DNA of 41,267 bases from Massilia sp. BSC265 (GCF_000740675.1 NZ_JPXI01000032.1:1-41267); one strand, 5' to 3'; shown: positions 11,178 to 20,457, numbered from the stretch's first letter. Program-made: numbers and translations. Notes: generated by a model not told the origin, from the sequence alone.

Positions 11178-12307
11178 CAGATCACCACCAGTTCGCCTTC
11201 GATCGCGCCGGCCTGGTCGAGGGCCTGCAGGATCGCCATGATGTCGTCGGGCGAGGCGCCCAGGCTGTTGACCACGTCGATGATGGACTGCAGCCTGGCG
11301 CCGGCCGGCCAGCGGAACATCTGGCCCGAGCCCTGGTCCACCGACAGCTTCGATTCCGGCGTCACCGCCGTCTGGCCGCGCGAGAGCGGGCCCGGCTGCG
11401 ACACGCGTGCGCTTTCCGAGATGATCACCTTGAGCGAGCCGTGGGTGACGGCAGCCGCCTTGACGCGCAGGCCGTCGGCGATGACCACGGTGCCGGTGCG
11501 CGAGTTGAACACCACCTTCGGGGTTTCCATGCCGGCTTCCACCGGCAGGTTGTTCAGCCTGGCCATGAAGGCCACGCGCTCGGTCGGGTTGCTGGGGGCG
11601 ACCACTTCGACGCTGGTGCCGTCGGCGGTGGTGGCGATCGGGCCGTATACCTTGTTGATCGCGTTGACCACGTTGGTGGCGGTCTCGAAATGCGGCTGGC
11701 GCAGGCGCAGCATCACCTGTGGACGGGTGGCGAAGTCGGTGGCGATCTCGCGCTCGATCATGGCGCCGTTCGGGATGCGGCCGGTGGTCGGGGTGTTGAC
11801 CGTGACCGAGGAACCGCTCTTGCCGGTGGCGTTCAGGCCGCCCACGACGAGGTTGCCCTGGGCCAGGGCATAGACTTCGTTGTCGGCCGCGCGCAGCTGC
11901 GTGAGCAGCAGGGTGCCGCCGCGCAGGCTTTTCGCGTCGCCCAGCGAGGATACCGTGACGTCGATCGCCTGGCCGCGGCGATAGCCCGGCGGGAACACCG
12001 CCGATACCATGACGGCGGCGACGTTCTTGTTCTTGGCGTCTTCGCCTTCCGGCAGGCGCACGCCGAACTGCTTGAGCATGTTGACCACCGATTGGCTGGC
12101 GTACTTGACCTGGGTCGAGTCGCCGCTGCCGTTCAGGCCGACCACGAGGCCGTAGCCGACCAGCGGGTTTTCACGCACGCCTTCGACGCTGACCAGGTTG
12201 CGCAGGGCCTGCGCCGCACTGGCGGCGCCGGGCAGGGCGGCTGCGCCCAGCACGGCGGCGCACAACATGATTCGAACTACTCGGGGCACCTTGGAAATCT
12301 GAATCAT
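11177..12307 (-). CDS. flgI: Flagellar P-ring protein FlgI
   Basis: FlgI forms the periplasmic P ring, a bushing around the rod at the peptidoglycan. The product is 376 residues with a Sec signal peptide (about 1-31, [18 protein letters not shown]). Mature-protein hallmarks are [50 protein letters not shown] and [23 protein letters not shown]. The C-terminal tail is [29 protein letters not shown]. It lies 7 bases after flgH and is coupled to flgJ. Confidence 0.97.
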   Translation of the reverse strand: MIQISKVPRVVRIMLCAAVLGAAALPGAASAAQALRNLVSVEGVRENPLVGYGLVVGLNGSGDSTQVKYASQSVVNMLKQFGVRLPEGEDAKNKNVAAVMVSAVFPPGYRRGQAIDVTVSSLGDAKSLRGGTLLLTQLRAADNEVYALAQGNLVVGGLNATGKSGSSVTVNTPTTGRIPNGAMIEREIATDFATRPQVMLRLRQPHFETATNVVNAINKVYGPIATTADGTSVEVVAPSNPTERVAFMARLNNLPVEAGMETPKVVFNSRTGTVVIADGLRVKAAAVTHGSLKVIISESARVSQPGPLSRGQTAVTPESKLSVDQGSGQMFRWPAGARLQSIIDVVNSLGASPDDIMAILQALDQAGAIEGELVVI

Positions 12308-12314
12308 ATTGTCC

Positions 12315-12968
12315 TCAGAACGGCATCAGCGGGCTGTTGAAGAAACGGGTCAGCCAGCCCGGCTGGTTGGCGTCGGCCAGGGCGCCCTTGCCCGAATAAG
12401 CGATGCGGGCATTGGCTACGCGCAGCGAGGACACCTGGTTGTCGTTGTCGATGTCCTGGGCGCGGATGAAGCCCTTCAGGCGCACGAATTCCTCGCCCTG
12501 GTTCAGGGTCAAATTCTTTTCGCCAGCGACGCGCAAGAGTCCGTTCGGCAGCACTTCCTGCACGATCACGGTCAGGGCGCCGGACAGGGCGTTCTGCTGG
12601 GTGCTGGTGGCATTGCCTTGGAATTCGCGCTCGGCCGACAGGTCGATCGCGGTCTTGCCGAAGGTCTTGCCCAGGGCCGCGATCGGCGACACGCCGGCCG
12701 AGGACTCTTTCGAGAAGCTGGTGCCGGCGCGTTTGCTGGCCTGGGTGGTTTCCTGAAGAATCACGGTGACCGCGTCGCCCACGCGGTAGGCACGGCTGTC
12801 CGAGGTCAGCGACACGGCTTCACCCGTGAAGACGCCGCCCGAGACGCCGCGCGACGCCATACGTGCCATCGGCACGAAATCGTCGTCGTCGTTCATGGCC
12901 TGGCGCGGCGGCGCGGAAGCGCAGCCGCTCAGGACGATGGCGCACAGCGCCGCGGTAAGGTATTTCAT
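12315..12968 (-). CDS. flgH: Flagellar L-ring lipoprotein FlgH
   Basis: FlgH builds the outer-membrane L ring. The product is 217 residues. It begins with a lipoprotein signal peptide, [16 protein letters not shown], whose lipobox Cys is residue 16. The family core follows: [29 protein letters not shown], then [34 protein letters not shown] and [26 protein letters not shown]. It sits 12 bases after flgG. Confidence 0.97.
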   Translation of the reverse strand: MKYLTAALCAIVLSGCASAPPRQAMNDDDDFVPMARMASRGVSGGVFTGEAVSLTSDSRAYRVGDAVTVILQETTQASKRAGTSFSKESSAGVSPIAALGKTFGKTAIDLSAEREFQGNATSTQQNALSGALTVIVQEVLPNGLLRVAGEKNLTLNQGEEFVRLKGFIRAQDIDNDNQVSSLRVANARIAYSGKGALADANQPGWLTRFFNSPLMPF

Positions 12969-12980
12969 CGGTTTCGTTAT

Positions 12981-13766
12981 TTAGCGTGCAGCCTGTGCAA
13001 GGTATTGGAGCATGTTGTCGGCAGCCGACAGCACCTTGGTGTTCATTTCGTAGGTGCGCTGGGCGGCGATCATGTCGACCATCTCTTCGACCACCTGCAC
13101 GTTCGAGCCTTCCAGCGCGCCCTGTTTCAGCTTGCCGAAGGCGCCGTCGCCCGGACGGCCTTCGTTGGCGGTACCCGAGGCGGCGGTTTCCTGGAACAGG
13201 TTCTCGCCCAGGGCCAGCAGGCCGGCCGGGTTGACGAAACTGGTCAGGGTCAGCTGGCCCAGTTCCTGGGGAGCGGTGGAGCCGGCGACGGTGGCCGAGA
13301 CCATGCCGTTCTCGCCGATGGTGATGGCGGTGGCGTTCTGCGGCACGGTGATCTGCGGCACCAGGGGCAGGCCCTGGGCATTGGTCAGGGTGCCGTTGGC
13401 ATCGACCTGCAGCTGGCCGGCGCGGGTGAAGGCCGGTTCGCCGTTCGGGCGGCGCACCTGCAGGAAGCCGGCGCCGGAAATGGCGACGTCCAGCGGCTGG
13501 CTGGTGGTCTGCATGTTCCCGTTGGTAAAGACCTTCTGGGTGCCGACCAGGCGGGTACCGTTGCCGAGCTGGACGCCGTTGGAGACGGTATTGTCCGCGC
13601 TTTGCGCGCCCGGCTGGGCGTCGACCTGGTAGAACAGGTCTTCGAACACGACGCGGTCGCGCTTGAAGCCGACTGTGTTGACGTTGGCCAGGTTGTTGGC
13701 GATCGCCTGCAGCTTGGCATCCTGTGCCTGCACGCCGGTCTTGCTGATCCACATTGCTGGATTCAT
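12981..13766 (-). CDS. flgG: Distal rod protein FlgG
   Basis: FlgG forms the distal rod. The product is 261 residues, the normal length. It shows the N-terminal rod motif AIANNLANVNTVGFKRDRVVFEDLFYQ, the central QPLDVAISGAGFLQVRRPNGEPAFTRAGQLQVDANG, and the C-terminal ALEGSNVQVVEEMVDMIAAQRTYEMNTKVLSAADNMLQYLAQAAR. It is in the flgB-to-flgJ series, 31 bases after flgF. Confidence 0.97.
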   Translation of the reverse strand: MNPAMWISKTGVQAQDAKLQAIANNLANVNTVGFKRDRVVFEDLFYQVDAQPGAQSADNTVSNGVQLGNGTRLVGTQKVFTNGNMQTTSQPLDVAISGAGFLQVRRPNGEPAFTRAGQLQVDANGTLTNAQGLPLVPQITVPQNATAITIGENGMVSATVAGSTAPQELGQLTLTSFVNPAGLLALGENLFQETAASGTANEGRPGDGAFGKLKQGALEGSNVQVVEEMVDMIAAQRTYEMNTKVLSAADNMLQYLAQAAR

Positions 13767-13797
13767 GGGTACTCCTTAAATATGGTTAAAGGCGTGC

Positions 13798-14526
13798 TTA
13801 CGCACCAATGAGGCGGTTGCCTACTTCGTTCATGCTGTCGCTGGCCTTGAACAGCTTCATCTGCATCTCGAAGCTGCGGTTCAGGCTCATCACGGCGACC
13901 ATCTCTTCCACCGCCGACACGTTGCTGCCCTCGAGGGCGCGGCCGCGCACGGTGACGTTCGGATCCGCCTCGAGCGGATCGCCGGCGCGCGAGACGATCA
14001 GGCCCGCTTCGTTCTTGGTCAGCTCCGCGCCTTCGGCATTCACCAGGCGCAGCTTGTCGACCGCCTGCATCAGGGTGGCACCTTCGGTCAGCACCGAGAT
14101 GGTGCCGTCGGTACCGATCTCGACCGCCTGGTGCGGCGGCAGTACGATCGGGCCGCCTTCGCCCATCAAGGGGTGGCCGTGCACCGACAGCGCGCCATTG
14201 GCGTCGATGTCGATGGCGCCGGCGCGGGTATAGGCTTCGCCGTCGCCGTATTGCACCGCCAGGTAGCCGTTGCCGTTGATGGCCACGTCGAGCGGGCGGC
14301 CGGTCTCGCGCACCGCGCCGGCGCGGGTCGAGATGGAGTCGGCATCGGTCTTCGACAGGTGCATGCTGTCGTAGCCGAAGCCGTTCTGCATGGCCTGGGT
14401 CGCGGCCACTTCGAGGTTGGCGCGGAAGCCCGCAGTCTCGATGTTGGCCAGGTTGTTGGCGCGCACCTGCTGCGCGCGCAGGGTGCGCTCGGCGCCGCTG
14501 ACGGCGGTAAAGATCAGTTTATCCAT
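13798..14526 (-). CDS. flgF: Proximal rod protein FlgF
   Basis: The product is 242 residues and forms part of the proximal rod. N-terminal MDKLIFTAVSGAERTLRAQQVRANNLANIETAGFRANL is typical of FlgF. GRPLDVAINGNGYLAVQYGDGEAYTRAGAIDIDANG and the C-terminal ALEGSNVSAVEEMVAVMSLNRSFEMQMKLFKASDSMNEVGNRLIG complete the rod/hook family pattern. It lies between flgE and flgG. Confidence 0.96.
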   Translation of the reverse strand: MDKLIFTAVSGAERTLRAQQVRANNLANIETAGFRANLEVAATQAMQNGFGYDSMHLSKTDADSISTRAGAVRETGRPLDVAINGNGYLAVQYGDGEAYTRAGAIDIDANGALSVHGHPLMGEGGPIVLPPHQAVEIGTDGTISVLTEGATLMQAVDKLRLVNAEGAELTKNEAGLIVSRAGDPLEADPNVTVRGRALEGSNVSAVEEMVAVMSLNRSFEMQMKLFKASDSMNEVGNRLIGA

Positions 14527-14544
14527 GGTCGCTTGGCGTCAGGC

Positions 14545-15729
14545 TTACAGGGCCTGCATCAGGGCCTGCATCATCTGGTTCTCGGCGGTGATCACCTTCG
14601 AGTTGGCCTGGTAGTTGCGCTGCGAGGTCATCAGGCCGACCAGTTCCGAAGTGATGTCCACGTTCGAGCCTTCCAGGGTGCCCTTGGACAGCTTGCCGGC
14701 CAGGCCGATGCCCGGGGTGCTGTACAGCGGGGCGCCCGAGGCGTTGTTGGCGGCCCAGCTGGTGTCGCTGGTCGAGATCAGGGCGCCTTCATCCGGGAAG
14801 GTGGCGATCGCCAGGGTGCCGACCACCTGCTGCTGTTCGTTGCTGTACTTGGCAACCACCGAGCCGTCTTCGGCCAGTTCCACGCCCACGAAGCTGCCCG
14901 AGGCATAGCCGTCGCTGCGGTTGGTGGTGGTGGTGGCTTCGCCGGCGAACTGGGTGGTGCCGGTGTAGTCGATGGTGAAAGTGATCGGCGCCGCGCCGCC
15001 CGTCGGAGTCAGGGTCAGGGGAGCGCTCGAGACCGCACCCGAGATGCGGCCGTCGGTGCCGAAGTTCAGGGCGGTAGTTTGGGTGATCGGGGCGCCCTTG
15101 TCGAAGGCATAGTGGACCGTGACGGTGTCGGCGTCAGTCTTGACGAAATACTGCGACACGGTGTGCTGGGTGCCGAGCGAGTCGAACAGCACCGATTGCT
15201 TGACCATGTTGTAGGTGGTTGAGTTGGCCGGGTTGAAGCCGGCCGTCGGGACTTCCCAGTCGGACGACAGATTGCCCACGTAGGCGATGCCGGTGCTGGC
15301 CTTGGCCGCGATCTGGCCGGTCGGGATCTTGATGTCACCCATCACGCCGAGCACGCCGCCCACGGTGGGGCCGTAGCCCTGCACGTTGCGGCCGGCGGCG
15401 TCGACCAGGTAGCCGTCCTTGTTGGCATTGAAGATGCCGACGCGGGTGTACTGCATCACGCCCTGGGCGTCGCGGCTGGTGAAGAAACCGCGGCCCTGGA
15501 TGGCGGCGTCGAGGCCGCGGCCGGTGGTCTGCAGACTCCCGTTCTGGCCGATGTTCTGGGTCAGCGAGGCGACTTCGACGCCGTTCGCCTGTTCGCCGGC
15601 GTACAAGGAGGCGAAGTTGGCGCGGCTGCTCTTGAAGCCGTAGGTGCCGGCGTTGGCGATGTTGTTCGAAACGGCTTCCAGCTGCTCGTTGATGGCCTGG
15701 ATGCCGGACAGTGCGATGTTGAAGCTCAT
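14545..15729 (-). CDS. flgE: Flagellar hook protein FlgE
   Basis: FlgE polymerises into the hook, the universal joint. The product is 394 residues. The N-terminal region has SGIQAINEQLEAVSNNIANAGTYGFKSSRANFASLYAG, then TTGRGLDAAIQGRGFF. The surface domain lies in the centre, and the C terminus is LEGSNVDITSELVGLMTSQRNYQANSKVITAENQMMQALMQAL. AAGGAAA lies just upstream of ATG 15729. It is 11 bases after flgD, whose product caps the growing hook. Confidence 0.97.
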   Translation of the reverse strand: MSFNIALSGIQAINEQLEAVSNNIANAGTYGFKSSRANFASLYAGEQANGVEVASLTQNIGQNGSLQTTGRGLDAAIQGRGFFTSRDAQGVMQYTRVGIFNANKDGYLVDAAGRNVQGYGPTVGGVLGVMGDIKIPTGQIAAKASTGIAYVGNLSSDWEVPTAGFNPANSTTYNMVKQSVLFDSLGTQHTVSQYFVKTDADTVTVHYAFDKGAPITQTTALNFGTDGRISGAVSSAPLTLTPTGGAAPITFTIDYTGTTQFAGEATTTTNRSDGYASGSFVGVELAEDGSVVAKYSNEQQQVVGTLAIATFPDEGALISTSDTSWAANNASGAPLYSTPGIGLAGKLSKGTLEGSNVDITSELVGLMTSQRNYQANSKVITAENQMMQALMQAL

Positions 15730-15740
15730 GGAGTTTCCTT

Positions 15741-16430
15741 TCAGTATTCGGTAGAGGCGAGGGCAGTGGCCTTGCCGTTGAAGCCTGTGACGGCCGAGGG
15801 TTCGACTTCGCCGATGCCGGCGACCCGCAGCAGGATGCCGCCGGCAGCCGACATGCGCACGCTGTCGAGGCGGCCCGTGACTTCGACCGCGGGTTTGGTG
15901 CCGTCCGAGGCTTCGGCACTGATGCTGTAGTTGCCCGGCGCCAGGCCGAGCTTGGCCGGGTCGATCGAGAAGGGCAGGGCGCCGGCGCCGTGCGCAGGCA
16001 GGCTGACGCGGGTCTGCTTGCCGTCGATCGCGGTCAGGACCAGGTTGGTCACGCTGCTCGCCGCACCCAGCTGAACGCTGCCAGAAACCTTGTCGCCGTC
16101 GAGGCGCACGCGGCTGGTCTCGACCGAGACTTCGTTGCCGACCTGGGCGCCCATCGCCAGCACCTGCAGGCTTTGCAGCACGCTGGCGCTGGCGCTGGTG
16201 GTCTGGGCCAGCTTCTGCAGCGCTTCGGTCTGCGACAGCTGCGACAGCTGGTTCACGAACTGGCTCGGGTCCGAAGGCGCGAGCGGGTCCTGGTTGCGGA
16301 TCTGGGCGACCAGCAGCTTGGTGAACATGTCCTTGTTCTCGCTGGTGGCCACGCTTGTTGCGATCTTGTCGCTTGCCGGGGTCGTGGACGCCGGGAAGCC
16401 GAAGGAATTCGAGGTACCGGTGGTGGTCAT
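15741..16430 (-). CDS. flgD: Hook-capping scaffold protein FlgD
   Basis: FlgD caps the growing hook and is later replaced by FlgK. The product is 229 residues. It shows the N-terminal FTKLLVAQIRNQDPLAPSDPSQFVNQLSQLSQTEALQKL motif that defines the family. A Tudor/Fn3-like C-terminal part follows (VSGSVQLGAASSVTNLVLTAIDGKQTR...). The gene is 5 bases after flgC. Confidence 0.96.
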   Translation of the reverse strand: MTTTGTSNSFGFPASTTPASDKIATSVATSENKDMFTKLLVAQIRNQDPLAPSDPSQFVNQLSQLSQTEALQKLAQTTSASASVLQSLQVLAMGAQVGNEVSVETSRVRLDGDKVSGSVQLGAASSVTNLVLTAIDGKQTRVSLPAHGAGALPFSIDPAKLGLAPGNYSISAEASDGTKPAVEVTGRLDSVRMSAAGGILLRVAGIGEVEPSAVTGFNGKATALASTEY

Positions 16431-16435
16431 CGCGA

Positions 16436-16840
16436 TCAGCCTTCGCCCATCTTCAGCAGGGAAGCCTGCATGCTCTTGATGCGGCCCATGACCTCGACGT
16501 TGGTCTCGAAGGCGCGCGAGGCGGCCATCATGTCGGCCATCTCGGCGACTTCGTTGACGTTGGCGTAGTAGACCATGCCGTCGGCGTCGGCCACGGGATT
16601 GTCCGGTTCGTACATCTTGCGCAGCGGCTCGCTTGACTGGACCACGTCCAGCACCTGCACGCGGGCGGCGCCGTCCTCGCCCACGAGGGAGGCGAACACC
16701 GGCTTGCGCGCGCGGTAGCCTTCGGCTTCCGAGCCCGACACGGCATTGGCGTTGGCCAGGTTGCTGGCGATCGTGTTCATGCGCACGGTCTGGGCCGCCA
16801 TGGCCGAACCGGCGATATTCGAGATGTCTTTAAAGCCCAT
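16436..16840 (-). CDS. flgC: Proximal rod protein FlgC
   Basis: The product is 134 residues. ATG 16840 (MGFKDISNIAGSAMAAQTVRMNTIASNLANANAV) gives normal FlgC length; the longer open frame to 17293 is antisense-like noise over flgB. EGYRARKPVFASL and the C-terminal VNEVAEMADMMAASRAFETNVEVMGRIKSMQASLLKMGEG are family hallmarks. It starts 2 bases after the end of flgB. Confidence 0.96.
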   Translation of the reverse strand: MGFKDISNIAGSAMAAQTVRMNTIASNLANANAVSGSEAEGYRARKPVFASLVGEDGAARVQVLDVVQSSEPLRKMYEPDNPVADADGMVYYANVNEVAEMADMMAASRAFETNVEVMGRIKSMQASLLKMGEG

Positions 16841-16842
16841 GT

Positions 16843-17202
16843 TTATTGTCCATTGATGGCTTTGGCCAAGCCCTTCAGCTTCATGTTGATGAAGGTGAGG
16901 CTGGTCTGGAAGTCGGAAGCGTTCTGCGAGAACGCGGCCTGTTCGACGCCGATCTCGACGGTGTTGCCGTCGGCGCTCGGGTGGTAGGGCACGCGATACA
17001 GCGGGCCGTCGGACGACAGGGTCGGTTCGCCCGCTTCGGCGTCGATCTGCTCCTGCAGGGCGGAGGCGAAGTCGATGTCGCGCGCGGTGTAACCCGGCGT
17101 GCTCTCGTTGGCGATATTGGCGGCAAGCACGCGGGTGCGTTCGGCGCGCAGTTGCAGCGCGTCGGCGTGCACGCCGAGGGCTTCCTTGAAATTCATCGTC
17201 AT
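16843..17202 (-). CDS. flgB: Proximal rod protein FlgB
   Basis: The product is 119 residues, the first gene of the flgB-to-L series. It shows RTRVLAANIANESTPGYTARDIDFASAL near the N terminus and the C-terminal SLTFINMKLKGLAKAINGQ. The start MTMNFKEAL at 17202 is used; an ATG two codons later is possible. It is divergent from flgA with 69 bases between the starts. That gap is AT-richer than the genes, and I see no convincing sigma-28 or sigma-54 site in it. Confidence 0.95.
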   Translation of the reverse strand: MTMNFKEALGVHADALQLRAERTRVLAANIANESTPGYTARDIDFASALQEQIDAEAGEPTLSSDGPLYRVPYHPSADGNTVEIGVEQAAFSQNASDFQTSLTFINMKLKGLAKAINGQ

Positions 17203-17271
17203 GGCGATCCTCTGTCGGTTCTACTGCTGCTTGTTTCGGTAAAATGAAATTTTTACGGCCTCTATTTAACA

Positions 17272-17991
17272 ATGATTGCTTTCCGTACGGCAACCATCGG
17301 CATTCTAACCTGTCTTTTGTGCGCCACAGTCAACGCTGCGCAATCTATTTCCTTAGCGATAGAGCAAGAAGCTCGTGGACAAATTGACAAACAACTGCTA
17401 AGCAGCGGCCTGTCGGAACCGCAAGTCGAGCTCAGCGTCGTCAGCGCCCGCCCGGCCCCGCCCTGCAGCGCCCCGGTGGAGATCGAAGCCCTCGATACCC
17501 GCCAGTACAGCCGCATGCGCTTTGTCGCGCGCTGCCCGGATCCGAAGGGCTGGCGCCACGATTTCATCGTGCGCGCGCGCGTCAGCGCCCAGGTCGCCGT
17601 CACTGCCATGCCGCTCAAGGCCGGCGAGGTGCTGGGCAATGAACACGTCACGCTCGAGCGCCGCGACGTCACCCTGATCGGCGACGCCATCGGCAGCCCC
17701 GAAACCGCGGTCGGCCAGACCAGCCGCCGCAGCCTGCGCGCCGGCGAAGTGCTGCGCGCCAACCAGCTGGCCGCCCCCCTGGTGGTCAAGCGCGGCGACC
17801 AGGTGCTGATGGTGGCGCGTCAGGAAGGCATCGAAGTGAGCATGGCCGGCGAGGCGCTGGACGCCGGCGCGCAGGGCGCCGTGGTCCGGGTGCGCAATGC
17901 GGCGAGCGGCCAGGTGGTGCGCATGCGCGTGGCGGGCGCAGGCACCGTCGAACCGGTCGACATGCCTGCCGGCGTCAGCCGCCGGCCTTAA
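17272..17991 (+). CDS. flgA: P-ring assembly chaperone FlgA
   Basis: FlgA is a periplasmic chaperone for P-ring formation by FlgI. The product is 239 residues with a Sec signal peptide (about 1-22, IGILTCLLCATVNA). A SAF-type domain covers about 118-180 (PLKAGEVLGNEHVTLERRDVTL...RRSLRAGEVLRANQLAAPLVVKRGDQV). The C-terminal segment EGIEVSMAGEALDAGAQGAVVRVRNAASGQVVRMRVAGAGTVEP is also typical. It is the only plus-strand gene in the stretch 7380-31513. Its stop and the stop of the convergent muramidase gene share the bases TTAA. Confidence 0.95.
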   Translation: MIAFRTATIGILTCLLCATVNAAQSISLAIEQEARGQIDKQLLSSGLSEPQVELSVVSARPAPPCSAPVEIEALDTRQYSRMRFVARCPDPKGWRHDFIVRARVSAQVAVTAMPLKAGEVLGNEHVTLERRDVTLIGDAIGSPETAVGQTSRRSLRAGEVLRANQLAAPLVVKRGDQVLMVARQEGIEVSMAGEALDAGAQGAVVRVRNAASGQVVRMRVAGAGTVEPVDMPAGVSRRP

Positions 17992-18743
17992 CCGCCACTT
18001 CCCTGCAACTTGGTGGCCAGGCGCTCGAGCTTGGCCGCATAGGCCGGGTCGGTCGCGTAGCCGCCGCGCGCCAGGCCCTGGGCGAAGGCGCGCGCGTCGC
18101 TGCCGACGCCGAGGGCGTTCTTGTAGCGCGGGTTATCGATCAGCATCTGCGCATAGTCGCGGAAGGCGGCGCCCGCATCCGGGTAGGAGCGGAAGCGCTC
18201 GCGCGTCCTGATCGCCGCGCCGCCCACGTATTCGGTGGTAGCCGACTCGCTGACGGCGCCACGCCAGGCGCTGCCGGCCTTGATGCCGAACAGGTTGTGG
18301 CTCGACTCGCCATTGCTGGTCCTCAGCGGGCGCTGGCCCCAGCCCGATTCCAGCGCGGCATGGGCCGACACCAGTTCCGGCGCCACGCCCAGCTGCTGGG
18401 CGGCCTGCTGCGCCCACGGGGCGATACTTTCCAGGAAAGCCCGCTGTTCCGGCGTGCCGGCGACATTGGCGTCCACGCCGCCGGGGCCGTCGACTTCCGG
18501 TTCGCCGCTGATCAGGCCGGCTGCACGTGCACGCAGGACGGCGCCTTCGGCATTCAGGCCGGCCGCGCTGGCGGATGCCGCGAAGTCGCCATTCTGGATG
18601 TAGGCGGCGACTTCGCCCTGTACTTCATTGAACATGCGGCCGAAGCTGGCGCCGGCGCCGCCACCGATGCCTGCGGTAGGACGGGTGGCGGCGGTCGGCG
18701 CCGTCGGCTGCATGGACGGCAGCGAGAAATCAGCGTGGCGCAT
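17988..18743 (-). CDS. Stand-alone GH73 peptidoglycan hydrolase (FlgJ C-terminal-like muramidase)
   Basis: The product is 251 residues. Residues 1-100 are an Ala/Gly-rich leader without a Sec signal. About 103-245 is a GH73/FlgJ-type N-acetylglucosaminidase domain. The catalytic Glu is at about 132 within VSAHAALESGWGQRPL, followed by NLFGIKAG, EYVGGAAIRTRERFRSYPDAGAAFRDYAQML and a C-terminal ATDPAYAAKL. In two-domain FlgJ this domain follows the rod-binding part; here the two are separate genes (see 10836-11177). It probably opens the cell wall for the rod and is exported by the flagellar apparatus. Its start lies inside the end of flgN (14-bp overlap). Confidence 0.88.
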   Translation of the reverse strand: MRHADFSLPSMQPTAPTAATRPTAGIGGGAGASFGRMFNEVQGEVAAYIQNGDFAASASAAGLNAEGAVLRARAAGLISGEPEVDGPGGVDANVAGTPEQRAFLESIAPWAQQAAQQLGVAPELVSAHAALESGWGQRPLRTSNGESSHNLFGIKAGSAWRGAVSESATTEYVGGAAIRTRERFRSYPDAGAAFRDYAQMLIDNPRYKNALGVGSDARAFAQGLARGGYATDPAYAAKLERLATKLQGSGG

Positions 18744-19182
18744 AGATATCGTCCTCGCCGTGCAGCACGCGCTGCATCACGGTGTACTGTTCCGCCAGCA
18801 GGCCGCCGTTGCGGGTGGTGGCCGCCTTGCAGGCCTGCACGGTGCTTTCCAGGTTGGCCCAGGCAGCGGCCAGTGCGCCCTGCGCCGGCTGCGCCAGGCT
18901 GGCGATGAAACCGGCCATGGTCGCGCCTTCGCCCAGCAGGGCGCGCACCAGCGACACGCGCTGCTGGCGCCGCGCTTCCATGGCATCCAACAAGGGCATG
19001 AGCTGTTCGGCAAGCTGGGTCAGCTCGCTGCTGCGGTGGCGCAGCGCCGCCTCGAACTGGCGTTCGAGCAGGGCCAGCACTTCGGCACTGTCGCGCACGT
19101 CGGCCTGCACGCCGTCGGCAAGCAAGAGGTTGGCCTGCTGGCGAGTAAGGCGTGGCACGCTCTGGCTCATGTTCGTGCTCAT
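18730..19182 (-). CDS. flgN: FlgN-type chaperone for FlgK and FlgL
   Basis: The product is 150 residues and almost entirely helical. The pattern AEVLALLERQFEAALRHRSSELTQLAEQLMPLLDAMEARRQQRVSLVRALLG fits FlgN. A C-terminal segment (LAEQYTVMQRVLHGEDDIYAPR) is where junction proteins bind in the family. It follows flgM with an ATGA overlap, the usual flgM-flgN pairing. The exact start may be the second Met (MSQSV), 12 bases downstream. Confidence 0.88.
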   Translation of the reverse strand: MSTNMSQSVPRLTRQQANLLLADGVQADVRDSAEVLALLERQFEAALRHRSSELTQLAEQLMPLLDAMEARRQQRVSLVRALLGEGATMAGFIASLAQPAQGALAAAWANLESTVQACKAATTRNGGLLAEQYTVMQRVLHGEDDIYAPR

Positions 19183-19466
19183 CCGCGGCCTCCGCCGTGG
19201 AAGCGCTGGATCAGGCCGGCCAGGCGGCCCGGGTCGAAGGGCAGCTCGCCCTTGGCCAGGGCGTCGCGCAGCTCGGCTACGCGGGCGGCGTCGAAATCCG
19301 GCATCATGCGCAGGGCCTGGGCGGCCGGCTGCAGCACTTCGGACTGGAGGGCAGGGGTGGCGGCACGCGCAGGCGCGGCCGCGGCCGGCGCCTCGGCCGG
19401 CGCCGAGACCGTGACCGGCTGGGTGCCGACGTTCACGGTGGAGGTGATCGTGCCGGTGATTTTCAT
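19179..19466 (-). CDS. flgM: Anti-sigma-28 factor FlgM
   Basis: FlgM holds FliA inactive until the hook is complete and FlgM is exported. The product is 95 residues. It begins MKITGTITSTVNVGTQPVTVSA and has a disordered Ala/Pro-rich centre. The C-terminal FliA-binding helices read MMPDFDAARVAELRDALAKGELPFDPGRLAGLIQRF. ATG 19466 is chosen over upstream in-frame starts because GAGGATC precedes it and the family begins here. It lies 43 bases after motB, in the same transcript as its target fliA. Confidence 0.93.
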   Translation of the reverse strand: MKITGTITSTVNVGTQPVTVSAPAEAPAAAAPARAATPALQSEVLQPAAQALRMMPDFDAARVAELRDALAKGELPFDPGRLAGLIQRFHGGGRG

Positions 19467-19509
19467 GCGGGATCCTCGGGTTTTCGATTGAATGCTCATG
19501 TGCTGGCCC

Positions 19510-20457
19510 TCATTTCGGCAACTGGCCGCGCAGCTTTTCCAGGGCGGCCGCGTCGGGCATCTCGATCGACGCCTCCTTCCCCAGCGGGATGGTGGCGCCG
19601 GGCTTGCCAAACATTGCAGAGACCAGGCGCGACTGGGTGCTGGTCAGGATCAGCAGTTCGATGCGGCGGTTTACGCCCGCCAGCGGCTGCTGGGCGTCGA
19701 TCGGGCCGCGGTCGGCCATGCCGACCACCTGCAGCACGCTCTCGGCACGCATGCCGCCGCCCAGCAGCTCGGCGCGGGCTGACAGCGCGCGGTCGGTCGA
19801 CAGGGCCCAGTTCGAGTAGCCGCCCTTGTCGGGGCCGGCGAAACGCGAGGAGTCGGTGTGGCCGACGATCAGCATCTGGTTTTCCATCTGCGCGAACAGC
19901 GGGCCCATCTTGCGCAGCAGCTTCACGAAGCGGCCGGTGGGCAGGGCGCTGCCGCGCATGAACATGCCCTGGTTGTCGGTATCGTGCAGCATCACGCGCA
20001 GGCCATACGGGGTCACTACGGTGTCGAGGTTGGCTGCGAGGCCGGCTTCGCGGCTCATCTCGCCCAGCGCCTTCGATAGTGCCGCCAGCTCGGACGGGGA
20101 CTCGTAGGCCACGCGCGGCTGGCTCGGCGCGCCCGGGTCGTTGCTGCCCTTGGCGCCGGCAGCCGGCAGCTGGAAGCGCTCGATCAGGCTGCCGCTCGGC
20201 TCGGACGCGATCGCCGGCTTGTGGCCCATGCCCTCGAGCATACCGCTGGCGTTGGCGTCGCGCACGATTTTCTTGAGGTTCTGTTGTTCGCGCGAGGCAA
20301 TCAGCCACAGAACTAGAAAGAGTGCCATCAAGGCGAGGCAGAAGTCGGCGAAGGCGACCTTCCAGGCGCCGCCGTGCTCGTCGTGCGCGTGCTTGCCGCC
20401 ACCGCGTTTGACGATGGTGGCTTCATGGTGCTTGTCTTTAAGGTTCGACACGATCAA
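19510..20457 (-). CDS. motB: Flagellar stator protein MotB (LafU-like)
   Basis: The product is 315 residues. A basic cytoplasmic tail precedes GGAWKVAFADFCLALMALFLVLWLIA, a single transmembrane helix with the ion-binding Asp at residue 38. A plug/linker region and an OmpA-like peptidoglycan-binding domain follow (LIVGHTDSSRF, WALSTDRALSARAELL, GMADRGPI, NRRIELLIL). The Asp and its hydrophobic surroundings are typical of proton-type stators. It overlaps motA by 4 bp (ATGA). Gene order fliA-motA-motB is that of lafS-lafT-lafU. Confidence 0.93.
   Translation of the reverse strand: MIVSNLKDKHHEATIVKRGGGKHAHDEHGGAWKVAFADFCLALMALFLVLWLIASREQQNLKKIVRDANASGMLEGMGHKPAIASEPSGSLIERFQLPAAGAKGSNDPGAPSQPRVAYESPSELAALSKALGEMSREAGLAANLDTVVTPYGLRVMLHDTDNQGMFMRGSALPTGRFVKLLRKMGPLFAQMENQMLIVGHTDSSRFAGPDKGGYSNWALSTDRALSARAELLGGGMRAESVLQVVGMADRGPIDAQQPLAGVNRRIELLILTSTQSRLVSAMFGKPGATIPLGKEASIEMPDAAALEKLRGQLPK

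Noticed and set aside
9006..11873. A 955-codon open frame on the plus strand
   Set aside because: It runs antisense through flgL, flgK, flgJ and flgI, which are certain. Its composition (His/Arg/Gly-rich, no motifs) is that of a high-GC shadow frame.
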